Source: Asparagopsis taxiformis
Taxonomy: Eukaryota; Rhodophyta; Florideophyceae; Bonnemaisoniales; Bonnemaisoniaceae
NCBI GenBank assembly: GCA_030407315.1
Contig: JALQPE010002316.1
Coordinates: forward strand, 33,321-97,320
DNA: 64,000 bases
Reading direction: 5' to 3'
In this document: piece after piece, positions 40,897 to 54,000 of the stretch
Numbering within the stretch: position 1 is the stretch's first letter
Layout: every line of letters begins with the position of its first letter
Made by a program: the position numbers and the translations under genes
The notes under the pieces: model-generated
What the model saw: only the letters and a program-made list of their open reading frames with translations
The model's database searches: none
What the model was told of the DNA's origin: nothing

Positions 40897-43061
40897 ATGA
40901 AACGAACAGCTGTTCGGAAGAAAGGTACACCTCGAAGAACCCGGAGAAGGTTTGAATCATTGTCAATCCCATACGAAAGTGGGACAAGGCACGAAAATGG
41001 GGAAACCCCGCTAGTTTCGAACGAAACATTCGAGGTTCACGCCGATATACCGGACGAAAACGTCGGAAAAGCATCTGCTGAAGACGAGAATATTTCTAGT
41101 GGCAATAGAGAAGAGCACATTGCATTTTTTGAGGCTAGAAAAGTTACCAGAGAAGAAGAAACGATAGGCTCTGATGAAAGCTCGGCCGAGAGCTGTGATG
41201 ACCACGACGGAGAAGAGGCAGCGGAAGATGACCGCGGACTTGTGGATAAACTGCTGACCTGGCCAGTATTCTCTGTAATAATATTGCTTAGTAGAACGCT
41301 ACGGATGAAACGCAAGGACTATGAAGGTATGCGTGAGATGTCTAATTTCAAGCGGGACATTTCGGATCAAGCACCTAGCGACTCGTACATGAGGAAAGTC
41401 ATTTTACCGTTCATTCTGAAAACATGTTTCCCACAAAGCATGGATACAACGTGTGAAATAGATGTAACAAAAAGCGGCTCTAGGCTTGGAAAGATGTCTC
41501 CAGGACTGTCCAGTAGCCGTAGAGCTCATTGTACTACATCGGTACGAGTCGTGCTACCGAGCACATGGGCGGAAAGGGATATACAGACCGGACCCATTCT
41601 GGACAGCATAAAGTCTAGTAAAAGGGATAATAGTGATGAAAGAGAAGATGAAGCATATCAAATTGCTTCAGAAAGTATTGAAAACTCTTTCATTGTCAAA
41701 TGCCGTTCAGCTGTTCTGAATGACCCATTCCATCGCATTTCGGTAAGTGCATCAGATCATGACGGTCACAAGATGCACAGAAAGGTATACGCCCGACATG
41801 GAGACGAGTTGAGGATCATATGTATGCCGACGACAAATCAAGAGGCCCTGGTGGCTAAGCTGGGAGGAGCCAGAACGAAACAGGGAAAGAACATCGAAAT
41901 TGGAAAGAATTCTAGGAGCAGAAGAAGTTTTGCAGCAAGGAGTGACTGGAGAATTGAAACTATCATCATTGCAAGTTATCTTGCAACCGGAGAAGAACAA
42001 CAAGAATCAAATATGGAAGATGTGATAGGCCCGCAAATCGATGCAATGGAAGAAACTGAGAAAAGAAATGCGAGGCGTGTCGTCTCCACCACAACGCTCG
42101 ACGGAGAACATTGCAACAATGATATTCGGGCAGGTGACGCTATCACTCTGTTTCGGCCAAAAAGTAAGTCTGATGGGAGCACATTTGAAGAGTTACTACT
42201 CGTGAACAGACATCTGAAAAAGGGACGCTCTGAACATGCGACTTTTCTCATTTGCTCCACAAGGGGAGCAACTGGGCAGCTACATCGCGAACAAATTCGG
42301 GTGAAAGACGTCCAGCTCATAGGAGCTCCAGACAAGAGGTCTAGATGGCACCCCGGCTCTAAACGTATGGATGCTTGCAGTGAGGGGAATCTTTCAGATG
42401 GCAGGAAATATATCGTATACCGATTTATGCTATATGCTGATGACTTCCAGCCGTTCACAAGCCGGAAAGGAAGTTTTGGTGGCTGCTATATGCTTCCATT
42501 AGTCATACAGCCAAGCAAGAGAGCAAGCTTCCACACAGTCCGCGTTCTTGGATTCGTTCCCCCGGGAGTTTCAACAAATGTTGTATTTGAGAGAGTTGTA
42601 CCCGACATTGTGAAGGGAAGTACAGACGGTTTTCCAGCGAAAGATGCAAATGGAGAAGACGTGGTCATATTCCTGGATCCTGTTGGATTTATCGGAGATT
42701 ACCCAGCTGTTTCGCATACTCTGGATGTCCGTGGACACACCAGTAATACACCATGCCATAGCTGCATTTTCGAAAAGCAAGATATGAGCAGCAGTGGAGG
42801 TTCACGAAATGCATACACAGCATTGCTAAACAGTCAGATGAGTACGCATGCCCGAGGAATGCACCGAAACAAGCTTGCGAGGGAAGTCGCATCGCAAGAT
42901 CAGCTCAAAGTTCTTGGACTAAGCCTAGATCCAATTGAGAATAAGGCACTCCATAATTTGAGTGAATCCCTTAATCATGTGCGGAGAGGAGTTCCTACAA
43001 ACGAAGAAGGAGTTCCAGTTGTTCCTTTTCAATTCGATCCATATCGCTCTGCTGTAGTTGC
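40897..43061 (+). pseudogene. CACTA/Plavaka-like transposase, truncated by LTR
   Basis: Open from ATG at 40897 through 721 codons to the LTR edge; the frame then picks up a few LTR codons and stops at 43089. The N-terminus is basic then acidic. The transposase core has FMLYADDFQPF (about 513, candidate first Asp), a VLGFVPPG strand, GDYPAVSH (about 600, candidate second Asp) and the Cys pair in PCHSCIF (about 620). It ends in FQFDPYRSAVV. The plan resembles the 33355-36396 protein but the sequence is clearly different, so it is another subfamily. The C-terminal part with the third acidic residue is lost. Confidence 0.65.
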
Positions 43062-43747
43062 TGTCGTACCGCCTGGCGGTCCTCGCTGATCGAGCCGTGT
43101 CGCTTCCCTATTGGGTACCCACTTACGGGATGTGCCAATCAGAAGGCACCAGCCAACTGGCGTGTTTCCTATACTTAGGACAAGCTAAGGCTGACAAATA
43201 ACCCTATCCGGGCCCATCGGCCCCGGCCAAGACCCCACAAGGGGGCAAATTTCTAGCTTAAGCTAACCAGCTGTACATTACAATGTAAGCATAACTGGCA
43301 ATAACCTCGCGGGTAGGCGAGTGCCGTTAACTGGGCTCTGGTTGGTCAATAACTGGATATTTATTCCTAACCACTAACCCTAGCTTACAGTAGACTTAGT
43401 ATGAAACTGCCACTGGAATAGCCAGTAGGCACGGTTTCTAGAGTAACGTAAACTCAAGTGGAATTACGACCCACAGGAACAGTGTTCGCATACCTATTGT
43501 TCAACCCCTCCCCGGGAAAACCTTAGGGTTAGCCAACAGCCCGACGGATTACGTCATCTTGCTCCATTAATACGCATCTCGCGTGAGCGCTATAATCGCA
43601 CAACCCCCTCCGGGTAGCGACCCCTTCTCTCTCACGAGACTACCCGCCGGGTACCTATAAGGTTCATCTGCTCTACCACTTCCTCTACCGAGGCTCGGGA
43701 CACCTGTCGGGTGGTTTGCCGCTCTAGCGGATTTTCTACCTGCTACA
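43062..43747 (+). repeat. 5' LTR of element 2
   Basis: 686 bp, starting TGTCGTACCGCC and ending CTGCTACA. It matches 54828-55510 along its whole length. It interrupts the transposase ORF on its left. Confidence 0.92.
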
Positions 43748-43748
43748 T

Positions 43749-43768
43749 TGGTCTCTCGACCTAGAACC
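43749..43768 (+). other. Primer-binding site of element 2
   Basis: TGGTCTCTCGACC begins one base after the LTR. TGG is complementary to the CCA end of a tRNA. I could not assign the tRNA. Confidence 0.5.
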
Positions 43769-43824
43769 TTGTACCCTCGGGTAAGTCTCTTTGAGAGAAA
43801 TCTTCCTTCACAATCATCTTCACG

Positions 43825-45641
43825 ATGCCTCGTAACCCTACAACGGGACCCTCTAGTGAGGACATAGCGCCTGCCAGCGACTTATCCGATTCGGATCTGA
43901 TCGCCGAAGAAGGCGTGGTGATTAACACCCTGCAAGATCGGGCCGACCGAATCTTCAACGAACGGTTGGAAGAATTCAAGGCTGAATTCAGCACCGTCGT
44001 CGAGAAGACTGTTCAAGACCGCAGGGCGGAAATCGTAGACGCTACGGTCGAAACCGTCATGGAACTGGTCGAGCCAAAGCTGATGGCCGCCAGCCGAGAA
44101 GCCACCCAAGATCGGGACGCCGAGTTCCTAGCGGAAACCTGGAATCAGGTCAAAGCCGAATTCGCTAAACGCGTATCCCTTTTGGAAACTCGTCTGGAGG
44201 AGCTTTCGATTCACGGCTTTAGTGCCAGTCCATTAGGACAACAGGAGTTTCCTGCTCGCCGCAGCCGATCGGCTGACTTCCCTGACCCTACATCCGGTAG
44301 GGAGGAAGAAGAAGATCCCCGATTGGATCAAGTCGCGGAAGCAACCCGACACCTGTCGGACCGTGTCGACGCCCTCGCCGAATCACTATCCCAAACAGGG
44401 AATATCTCTCGCACGAGACAGCACACTCGTGCCACCGGATCTGTACCGAAAAACCCCTCGTGGGATGATGAAGAAGGACCTCTTGAGGAAGGCTTAGTGC
44501 CTTTGAAGGCCCGCGAACCCGCGTTCGACCTAGTGGTCTCCTATCGGTACTACCGACTCAAGAACAAGTCCCTAACGACTGATACCCCAATGGGTAAATC
44601 AAGAAGCTTGTATAAGCTAACGGAGAAGATCCGTAATTTCAACGCGTCATTCACGCCGTTCGATGGTACGGAACCCATCGATATCCTCCGGTTCCTCGCG
44701 GAATTTCAAGATGCATGTGATTCATGCGGAGTCTCGGAGGGAGAAGCTACCAAGTTACTCAAGTATTTCCTGGAAGGAGAACCTCAACGGTTTATCGCCG
44801 CTGAGGCGCGAAAGCTTCTCAACCACCTGCACAGCAGATCACTTGGCCTCAAGCCGTTAACGCCCTTCTGGCTCGCTACGCGACGGACAATGTCCTAGCG
44901 GACGCATATGACGCAGTAACGCGTATACGGCAAGGGCCGGATGAAGACGAAGCTGCATACGCAGACAGACTGCAGGACGCTGCACTCCTGTGTGCGAACG
45001 TCTTCTCGGAAAGAGACTTGGTCAACTACTACCTCAAGGGCCTACGCCCAGAGGTTAAACACACCGTCAAGGTGACTATAGGCCGCAGTGGCGGAGAAGA
45101 TTTTCTTGCTGTCCGTAACCTTGCTAAAGGACTCGGGGACTCTTTACGAGCATCGCTACCCGCGAAACCTAAGGCTTACCCTACTCGGGAAATCGCGGAT
45201 CGTAAACGCAAAGCGTTGCTCGCTACCGTACCCGGAGAACCGTCTGTGATACCGCGGACCCCGCCGCCGACCTTACCTTCCCCTACCGGGAACCCAATGG
45301 GCGCGCCAATGCAGGCCCCTACCCTAACGGGAGAACATCTTAAACTCGCTGAGAGTATGATCCCCGAAGGGGCTGTTACTTGGAGATGCTCTGGCTGTCG
45401 CCAACCGGGGCATGTGTTATACACTTGTCCTTACCTACCACCCTCAGTGGGAACTTACTTCGCCTTTGCGAACTACGCTTACCAGCAAGAACCGGAGCAG
45501 GTTATGCGCCGCCAACAGCGCCAGTCCAATCGGTTCAACCGAAAAAGGGATTACCCTAAAGCCGTGCTCCAACGGTCAAACCCTCCAACACGCATGGTTG
45601 CGTTCGCCGATGACGAAAATCATCCCAAATTGGGCCTCTGA
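43825..45641 (+). pseudogene. Gag, element 2 (one frame break)
   Basis: ATG at 43825. Frame 1 runs to 44898, but homology to gag of element 1 passes into frame 3 near 44835-44860 and continues to 45641. An acidic, coiled-coil-rich N-terminus is followed by a capsid part (PIDILRFLAEFQDACDSCG; LLKYFLEGE; FSERDLVNYYLKGLRP) and one CCHC knuckle (C-SG-C-RQPG-H-VLYT-C). This N-terminus shows what is missing from the truncated gag of element 1. Confidence 0.88.
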
Positions 45642-45741
45642 GGCGAGACGTTTTAGAACGTAACGGATCTTCCGTAACGGCTCAAGACGTTGCCGACGCC
45701 TTGGAAACCTCCGACGACTCCGACACGTCGTCGGAAAACTA

Positions 45742-47050
45742 ATGACGGGGAGTGAGGTGTCGCACTCCCGTCAGGAGGTGGAGCGATTACGCTACTCGGT
45801 GGACATCTCACCACAACCACCTCCGCAGGAAAAGGCTGCAACTCCCTCTAGGGACCAAAGTCTTTCCCAGACACCAACCCCTTCGGGTTCCCCCACAGGG
45901 ACTCGAACCTCAAGGCCGAAAGCCTCATGCCTGCTTAAGGCCGCCCATTACGTAGTAATGGGTTCCATCGGACTCGATCCGTCAATTCTCACGCCCATGC
46001 GTATGGTGATGGACACCGGGTCCGGACCATCGGTCATCCATGAAAGGAGCTTACCCCAAAATTGGGAACAATTCCAAGTCCCTACGGGGAAAGTTCCGCA
46101 ACTGGCCGATGCTAACGGCAATCCTCTTCGGATAAAAGGCAAGATAATACTGTCCTTACAGTTAGGCCACAAGTCCTTTGAGGAAGAATTCTTCGTCGCG
46201 CCTAAGTTGGCCGTACCCCTCATCTTGGGAACTGGGGCAATGAATACCCACGTAGACGCAATTAGGTGCCGGGCCCAACGAATTGATATTCACGACGGCG
46301 GGTCGATAGCTATCCTAGTGATGTCGCCTACGCGTAAAACATCCCCCACCCTTTCGTGCTACGTGGATGCCTCGCGACCCTCTAATGGGATTAACTTAGA
46401 CCGCCAGCCTCATGGCATTCGATTGTCACAAAGTGTGAATGTTCCTCCGCGGAGTCAAGTAACAACTACTGTTGTATGCGCCGGTGGCGGCTTGAGTATA
46501 CTCTCTCCGAGAGATCGGATCCTTCACCGACATCGTGTCTCTATCCCGAATGGGGTTGCGGAAGTCATCCCGCGACAGGAATTCCTGACTATATTAACTA
46601 ACTTCGGTACATCCGACAAGTACCTCCCTAAAGGGACCATTATAGGCTATGCCCTTCGGGCACCCGAACGGCCAATGCGCCCCATGGCTCTCAGCCGTTC
46701 TACCCCTTCCTCCCAAGAGGCCTCCACTATGGTGACTACTCTCCATCAGGAGCAAAAGGCCGAGGCCACCCAACCATCAAGCTGGAAGCAAGAAGTCTCT
46801 CTAGACCACCTTGGTCAAATCCCGTTGAGGGAACGCATCCTTAGCATGCTATCTCGACACGAGTCTATGTGGGATGGATCCCTAGGGGACATCCGCGCTA
46901 CGGAACACCGAATCGACATAGTCGAAGGGAGCAAGCCTAGACGGCAACAACCCTACCGGATGGGACCCGCTCGTCGAGAGATTGCCCGTAAGGAAATAAC
47001 CAGCATGCTGGAAAAAGGAGTGATCGAACCGTCGACCTCCGAATGGGATG
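45742..47050 (+). pseudogene. Protease and start of RT, element 2
   Basis: ATG at 45742. The retropepsin active site is MVMDTGSGPSVIH (about 90 residues in), followed by LILGTGAMNTH. A linker reaches the RT entry EHRIDIVEGSKPRRQQPYR and MLEKGVIEPSTSEW. Around 47045 the RT frame changes; the remaining frame-1 codons to 47322 are out of register. Confidence 0.88.
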
Positions 47051-48422
47051 GGCTAGCCCAGTGGTTCTTGTCCCGAAGAAGGATGGTAAATTACGCTTTT
47101 GCGTCGACTATAGGGGTCTTAACGACATCACTGTCAATGATGTGTACCCCCTTCCACGAATGGATGATTGCATTGACTCCCTCGGAGATGCTCAAGTATT
47201 CACCACATTGGATTGTAATTCTGGCTATTGGCAGATCCCTGTTGCACAGGACGACCGTGACAAAACGGCATTCACCTCCCACTTGGGGACATATCGCTTC
47301 AAGCGTTTGCCTTTTGGCTTAAAGAATGCTCCGGCAACGTTTCAGCGTGCCATCGACATTATTCTTAGCAGCGTTCGCTGGCAGACCTGTCTGATTTACT
47401 TAGACGATGTGATCGTATTCTCTCGGGACGAGGCCGAACATCTCCACCATGTGGACCAAGTACTCTCCCTCCTACGGGAAGCAGGTGTCACCCTGAAGTT
47501 GACAAAGTGTCATTTCTTCGAAAAGAAGGTTGATTACCTGGGACATGTCGTGATGCCAGGAAAGCTAGCTGTTGCACAGAACGCCACTTCGGCTATCGCT
47601 GACGCGATCTTTCCGCAAACGCCTACGCAAATGCGATCCTTCCTCGGAAGCTGTGGCGTCTTTCGACGATTCATCAAAGGGTATGCCGCAATTGCGCACC
47701 CCTTGAACGAAATGCTGACCAAAGACAGCCTCCCTAAATTCGGGAAAGAACCTCCTACCGAGGACCAACGCCGCGCGTTCAACGCTCTCAAGGAGGTCAT
47801 GACCAAGCCGCCGATACTGGCTCTACCCAAGTTGGGTCAACCCTACACCGTAGACACGGACGCTTCCGCATACCAAATAGGATGCGCTCTGCTTCAGCAG
47901 CAAGGGGAAGAGAACGATCTCAAGCCAATTGGCTATTGGTCGCGGACCTTGACTAAACCTGAAAGAGGTTACTCCCCTACGGAGCGTGAATGTCTAGCCG
48001 TCGTATGGGCTGTCACTATCCTACGTCCATACTTGGAGCAAACAAAGTTTGTAGTCCGGACGGACCATAACGCGCTGCGTTGGCTCATGAATATCAACGA
48101 CCCTTCAGGGAGACTATGCCGTTGGCGCCTCCGACTTGCGGAATTTGACTATCAAATAGTCTACCGACCCGGTCGGGTTCACCAACTACCAGACGCCCTT
48201 TCGCGTGTTGAAACTAACGGCGAGACGCCCGTCACTATTGACGATGAAATACCAACTCTGTTGGCCACGCACGCACCGCAAGGTGAAACATCCTTGGATG
48301 ATGACACTGATGTTTGGTTCTACGACCTTTCTCTAGCAAGAGACCACGCCGAGGAGGCGCCTAATCGCAACGGTACACCCGTCTTAACAACCATCCGCAA
48401 ACGGAAAACTACTGCCCGATAA
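47043..48422 (+). pseudogene. RT-RNase H, element 2 (continuation in another frame)
   Basis: 459 codons holding most of the enzyme: VVLVPKKDGKLRFCVDYR, LDCNSGYWQIPV, FGLKNAPATFQ, the catalytic YLDDVIVFS, YLGHVVMPGKL, then RNase H with VDTDASAYQIGCALLQ, RECLAVVWA, RTDHNALRWL and QLPDALSRV. All catalytic residues are present. The frame lacks its own start and would need the protease frame upstream. Confidence 0.9.
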
Positions 48423-48432
48423 CTCTCCAAGA

Positions 48433-49756
48433 GTGGCTCGAAGAGCAACGAACGACGACTTCTGTCAACAGGCCCTGGCCTCGCAGAAGTCTGACTCTCT
48501 CTTCTTCGAAGATGAAGACGGTGTCCTTTGTAGGAAGTCCAGACTGGATGGGTCATCCCAAATCGTAGTACCTAAAGCCTTACGGCAACGTCTATTGACG
48601 ATGTGCCACCACGGCATATTGGCAGGACATCCTGGTCAGAATCGCATGTACGACACGATGCGCCTATCTTACTACTGGCCTGCAATGGCTGCGGACATAA
48701 CCGGAACGGTTGAACGCTGTTCAGCGTGTGCGAGAAACCGATTACGGTTGCGCAAACATGCGAGTACCCTCCAGCTGTTCCCAGCTACCACACCATTGGA
48801 TGACGTTGCAATTGACCTCCTCGGTCCTCTACCTCGTACCAAGAAAGGTAACGTGCACCTACTGGTGATTTCGTGTCGCTTTACCAAGCTAACCCAGGTG
48901 GTTCCGCTGCGAAGCATTACGGCTTACCATGTGGCAGTAGCCTTTTGTACACATTGGGTGTTTAAGTATGGTCCTCCACGGACATTACTATCCGATAACG
49001 GTCCGCAATTTGCGTCGAAGTTCTTCCAGGCTGTCTGCCTCCAGTTAGGAACGAAGAACGTCTTCACGACGGCATTACCATCCCCAGACAAATGGGCAAG
49101 TCGAACGGTATAACCGTACTCTATTGAGCATGCTACGTAATTACGTTAATGATAACCAGGACGACTGGGATGTCTACGCATCAGCGTTAACCTATGCGTA
49201 CAACACGCACGTGCATCGCACAACGGGAACTACACCCTTCGACCTCATCCTAAGCCGACCTCCACCGCCATATGCGACACACCATTCGGTGAAAAGGAGG
49301 GCAACGCCAGACGCGTTCACGAAGCAAGACTTCTTACGCCGTATTACGGATACCATTGATATGGCAGGTAAACGCCTTCACAGCGCGCAAGCACGCTACA
49401 AGCGTAACTTCGACCGGTCAATCCGGAAGTCTAAACGACTCATCACTACCGATGATTACGTTTATCTGGATAATCCAGAAGTCCGTGAACGGAACAAGCT
49501 AACTCCAATAGCTCAAGGTCCCTATAGGGTTATCCGTGCCGGACGGCGAACGGTTTACATCGACCGCGATGGTATCACCGAAAAGGTTAGTCTCGATAGA
49601 GTTGCACTCGCTCCGCGACCAACCGAGGAACCAACCTTGCCACCTAGGCTACATGCCGCTAACGCACAAGCGTCACCATCAGGTGCAGATGCCCTCGCGC
49701 CAAATACACAATCACGCCAACCGACGGGCGACGGCCAACAGAACGCACAAAGCTAA
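48433..49756 (+). pseudogene. Integrase, element 2 (frame break before catalytic Glu)
   Basis: 48433-49113 holds the zinc domain (CHHGILAGHPG; CSACAR) and the first two catalytic Asp (AIDLLGPLP and LLSDNGPQF). Near 49075 one extra base shifts the frame just before the third catalytic residue. From 49124 to 49756 the rest of the core and the C-terminal domain continue in another frame (YAYNTHVHRTTGTTPF; YKRNFDRSIRKSKR; VYLDNPEVRERN). Confidence 0.88.
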
Positions 49757-50187
49757 TCACTTCCGCCAACTCCTAATCAGGAATACGCCTTCAGGGATCA
49801 ACCGTCGTCTCCACGACAACCTACAATTAGGATAACACCTGAAGGTAGTGGTTTGGGACAAACCACCCTTCAGGAGGGGGCCCCCGACGCTGTGCGCGTA
49901 AGCAAAAATTTTGCAACTCCCTCTCGGGATCAACCTTGTAGTCTTTCACCCTTCGGTAACTCACCCACAATTGGGAACGACGCACACGACCCAAGTCGTT
50001 CACCCACCCAGCCGGTAACTACCAACCGCAATCGCACACAATTGCGAAGAAGTCAACAAAGACGCCACGACAACTCTGCCAATGCAGACCAAGACCAATA
50101 CGTCAACCCTGACAGGGCTCTCCGTCGCACAAGCGAGCAACTCGCCAAGTATGGCAGGCACCGACGCTGCAGAAGCAGCCCAAGACG

Positions 50188-50754
50188 TTGAAACGCAAAC
50201 GCGACCAGGCGACGCTCATCAAAGCACGCGTACAAACGCCGACTTCCCCTCAACGGGACGCGAACCCTCCATCGGGAGCCGAACTTCGCATAGCGAACCA
50301 AGCAAGTCAAGCACCCGCCCATTTGGCAAAACCCAAACCGGGTCGACACACTCGCTCAAGTGCGAAGAAGATAGCCACGGCAAACCCCGTAAGGTCTTTG
50401 GAAGCCACCCCCAATGGGGAACAAGAGAAAGCGCCACAGGGCACGCAGCCGAACTCGGAACGAGTAGCTCTCCCTGAAGGGACGAAGGAAACCCCAGAGG
50501 GAAGTAGCGACGCCGAACGCGCAACCTCAGAGGAGGAATATCCCATCGATGATCTCCTCGATTACGTCACTGACGACGACGGGGAACAATGGTTCCTGGT
50601 GAAGTGGTATGGCTACCGAAAGCCGACATGGACGCAACGCGCGAACGTCCCCCCTGAATGGGCATCAAGGTACTTCCGTCGAAGACAACACCGCGAAGGT
50701 GACCGGCAACCACGCCGAGCGCGCACGCGCAAACCCAAGAGAGGGAAGAAGTAG
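50188..50754 (+). pseudogene. Chromodomain region of integrase, element 2
   Basis: A frame of 188 codons ending in a chromodomain (YPIDDLLDYVTDDDGEQW; FLVKWYGYRKPTWTQ; NVPPEWASRYF) and a basic tail. It is separated from the integrase C-terminal domain by about 430 bp of Ser/Thr/Asn-rich linker that is not open in one frame. In element 1 the linker is much shorter. Confidence 0.82.
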
Positions 50755-51061
50755 AGTAACCCCACAGGGATAAGAACCTAACAAGGTACCCACTGGGTGG
50801 AGCTACCAAACCTCGGAGGGTCAAGCCAAAAAGGGCGCACTTTATCACCGCCAACCGGAGCCACTGTGGAAATTTAGATTTCAGGAAATGAAAAAATTGA
50901 CCAAAAAAGGGTTTCAACAAACAAATCCGCACGTCAGCGTGATGATGCATCTTTAATGTACCTCAGAGGTGCCTCAGGACTACCTGATGAACAATGGCGC
51001 AACGCAAAAGCGTGTTCAAACTACCGTTAGAGGTTATTCTCCCAAAGGCAATTGCCAGTCC
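50755..51061. other. Convergent 3' spacer, element 2
   Basis: About 300 bp between the stops of the chromodomain frame and the antisense gene. A-rich around 50888-50925. It matches the position of the 2763-4765 spacer in element 1 but is much shorter. Confidence 0.4.
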
Positions 51062-54000
51062 TTAGCGACGATAATGGCTAGAAGGCCGAGGCCGATGAGA
51101 GGCAGACGGTGCCGTAGGGGCAGGAGCGCGTACATTCGTCGAAGGACGAGGATGGCGGGGTGCAACCCTTGTGAAGGTAGGATTACGACGCAAACCGCGT
51201 TGCGGAACTGCACTAGAACCCCGACGACGGGCAGGCACAGGGCCATGCGAAGACGCAACCGCAGAGGCGGATAACCCAACTGCTGGGATGGACGCGGGAG
51301 GCGGAGAAACATCTGGCGACTCAGGCGACCCTAACCGGGCATCAAGACGCGCAAGTAAAGGATTACTAGCATCCGCAGCACCCACGGGGGAATGAAGACG
51401 AGTACGCACGTTGCGTTCGGGAAGACCCTCATCGGGAGACCTAGCGCGACGACGCGAGTAACCAGGCTGAACGGCCTCCTCGCCACCCTCTTCGGGAATA
51501 ACTGCTTGCTGCAGTAGACGCCTAGCGTCCTCCAACTCACCTTCTAATTCCCCAACCCGGGTTCGCAATTCTGCTGCCTCCAGGCGTGCGGCCTCAACCT
51601 CCCTATCCGCTGTGCGGCGACGCTCTCGGGCGATGTTACGCTGTTCGCGTCCTTGCTTATAGCGAGCAGCTAACGTGATGCACGACAATGCGAGTCCATC
51701 CAACGCGGATCTTACGATGTAACGCCCATTGGCAGAGGCAAAAATGGAAGCCACCGTACCATCCCCGAGATCATCGGCCAACCGCCGCACATGCGGAATC
51801 GATAGCAATTCGCGACTCGACAATTCCCCACGTAGGATATCAACAGCAGGAGGCTGACGCGTGACTACATCATCACCGTTCACGGATGGCTCAGAGCCTT
51901 GGTCGGATGTCAGAAGCGCCTCCATGGCGGGACCCACTTGGGATGAAGGGGCAGCTGTAGGCTGAGGGGTTGGCGCGGTAGGCGCGACGGTCATCGGGAC
52001 CTGACTTTCGTACAAGTCATCAGCACCACTGGGTGGTAAGGAAGCAACAGGAGCGAAGCTCCGTCCTGCGTAAGGCGAACGCCCAGCTGGGCCTCCCGCC
52101 TCGGCGGCCGTCCACCACGGACGCGGCACAAATGCCTCGCCAACAGGCTGATATTTGTAAGAGTCGGGGTGACCGTCGGAATACCTGTCAGGCTCCACGC
52201 CGTAATACCCATCTTCGGTGAACTCACCATCTCTGCGATAAGGCGGCAGCTCTGCGACTGTACCATCTCGATGGTTTAACACGTTAATACGTAACGCCCT
52301 CACCGGCAAGTCAACAGTCCTGTAGATAACCACCTTCTCCGGTGCCACTCCCGTGATGTTGGTACTGACCAATTCCTGCGGATAATCATCACCCCCAAGG
52401 GCCACCTTCAGCAACCGACGCACTACCGAACCAGGTAACTCCCGACTATAGGGGACCACGTCCGACACCGGAACCTTCGGGATATCGTACCAAGTACTGC
52501 TCACCCTATTGAGGAGTTCCTCCGCCATCACCGGCACAAAGCCCCGCGTCTCGGCGGTACGAGCCAACTCGATCCCTATAAGGATATCCCTCTCCAACTC
52601 GAGGTACGATCGGAACCTGTCCATTCGCCATTCGGGCGCGTCGCGAAGAGCGGAATTGTGGAAATACACCAGCGACGGAGGGTCGGCAACGGGCAAACAC
52701 ATCGGTGGAGATGACTTGCCTTCCCAAGTGGGATCATCCCATAGCGGGTCCAAAGCTTCCCTAGCTACCTTCATGGGCCTAGTGGCCGGCTCAGCAGAGC
52801 TACCATGACGGTGCGCGAACACGCGATAATCATTCGCCGTCACCTGACGCCCCATCCTTCGGGAAGTAACCCTAGCGTGCAAACGCATATGATGCTCGTA
52901 GCTACCCGTATCGGGACGTGGAGGGTACGCAAACCAGCGTGACCGAACCATCGGTAGATCCGCTACGGAGCCTTGGTACGATCCTTCTTGGAACAAGCGA
53001 CGATTCATACGTTCGACGTAAAGCGCATCTCCGGGATGGAGCAGGAAAGTCCTGTCGCTGCATAGCGTATGGGGGACACGGAAGTGACGCATAGGGCGAC
53101 TCGAGGGGAGACGGGCATACGCCGACCAACATTCGTTTTGAACCTGATGGTTTTGACCCCGGAGGGAGCTCATGAGAAGCATATCGCGACGTAACTCGCT
53201 TCTCGGGCGATCCGTAAAGTCCCTACGAGGGAGTCGCGCAAACGGGTAGTGTTCCCAAGGAGCGGCGAGCTCACGCCTGAAAGGCAAGGCTTGCGAATCG
53301 AATACCACCAGTTCATCAGCATTGGCTGGGTAAAATTCTCCCATGGAGCGCCAATTGGCAGTCGGCTTAGGTGCCCGAGGGGGAGTGTCGTGTGACGGAA
53401 CAGCTGGTGCTGGAGCAGACGCAACCGCGTAAGGGTCAACCAAGGCGGTGCCCGACGGTCTTACGCCTACAGAGGCATCGGCGGCAGCCGCACCAGACCC
53501 ACTTCGGGTAACTCTGCCAGTAGAGGCATATGGGTCTATGACCTTCTCGACAGGTTGAGCATTAGCCTTTTCGGCTGCAGCCTTCTCGGCTTCTGCTCGA
53601 GCAGCCTCGCGGCGCAATTCTTCTTCCCTACGCTTTCGAGCGTCCGCCAGTATCTGTTGGTTGCGGCGGCCATAGTCCTCATAGGGATTCGCTGAAGCGT
53701 CATGACCAGAAGAGGTACGAGCCGCCGGGGCGGAAGGACGAGAAGTAATCGGACGCGAACTTGGCGAAGGCCTGACGTTCGGCTGCCTTGTTGGCCTGGG
53801 CGTAGCGCCTCCCTCGGCGACGACTTCAATCACCTCCTCGGTGTCGGCCGGCATGGCTCCCCTTGGGGACGGGCCGGCGGCCTTCGATGACTCACCTTCG
53901 CGTGATGGCGGATTAACCGATGACGGTTTGACACTTGCCACTGGGGTGGAAGGCTTCGGGGAAGCAGGCGATTCAGCCGGAACAGAGTCGCGCTCTTGTG

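Larger units (their letters stand above)
38914..43061 (+). mobile_element. Second CACTA/Plavaka-like element (left part only)
   Basis: It starts abruptly at 38914 inside copy B of the other element's end. It has about 600 bp of subterminal repeats, a 1.4-kb AT-rich leader and a transposase ORF reading right. It is cut by the 5' LTR of gypsy element 2 at 43062. The rest of the element is not found right of the 3' LTR, so its other end is missing from the window. Confidence 0.65.
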
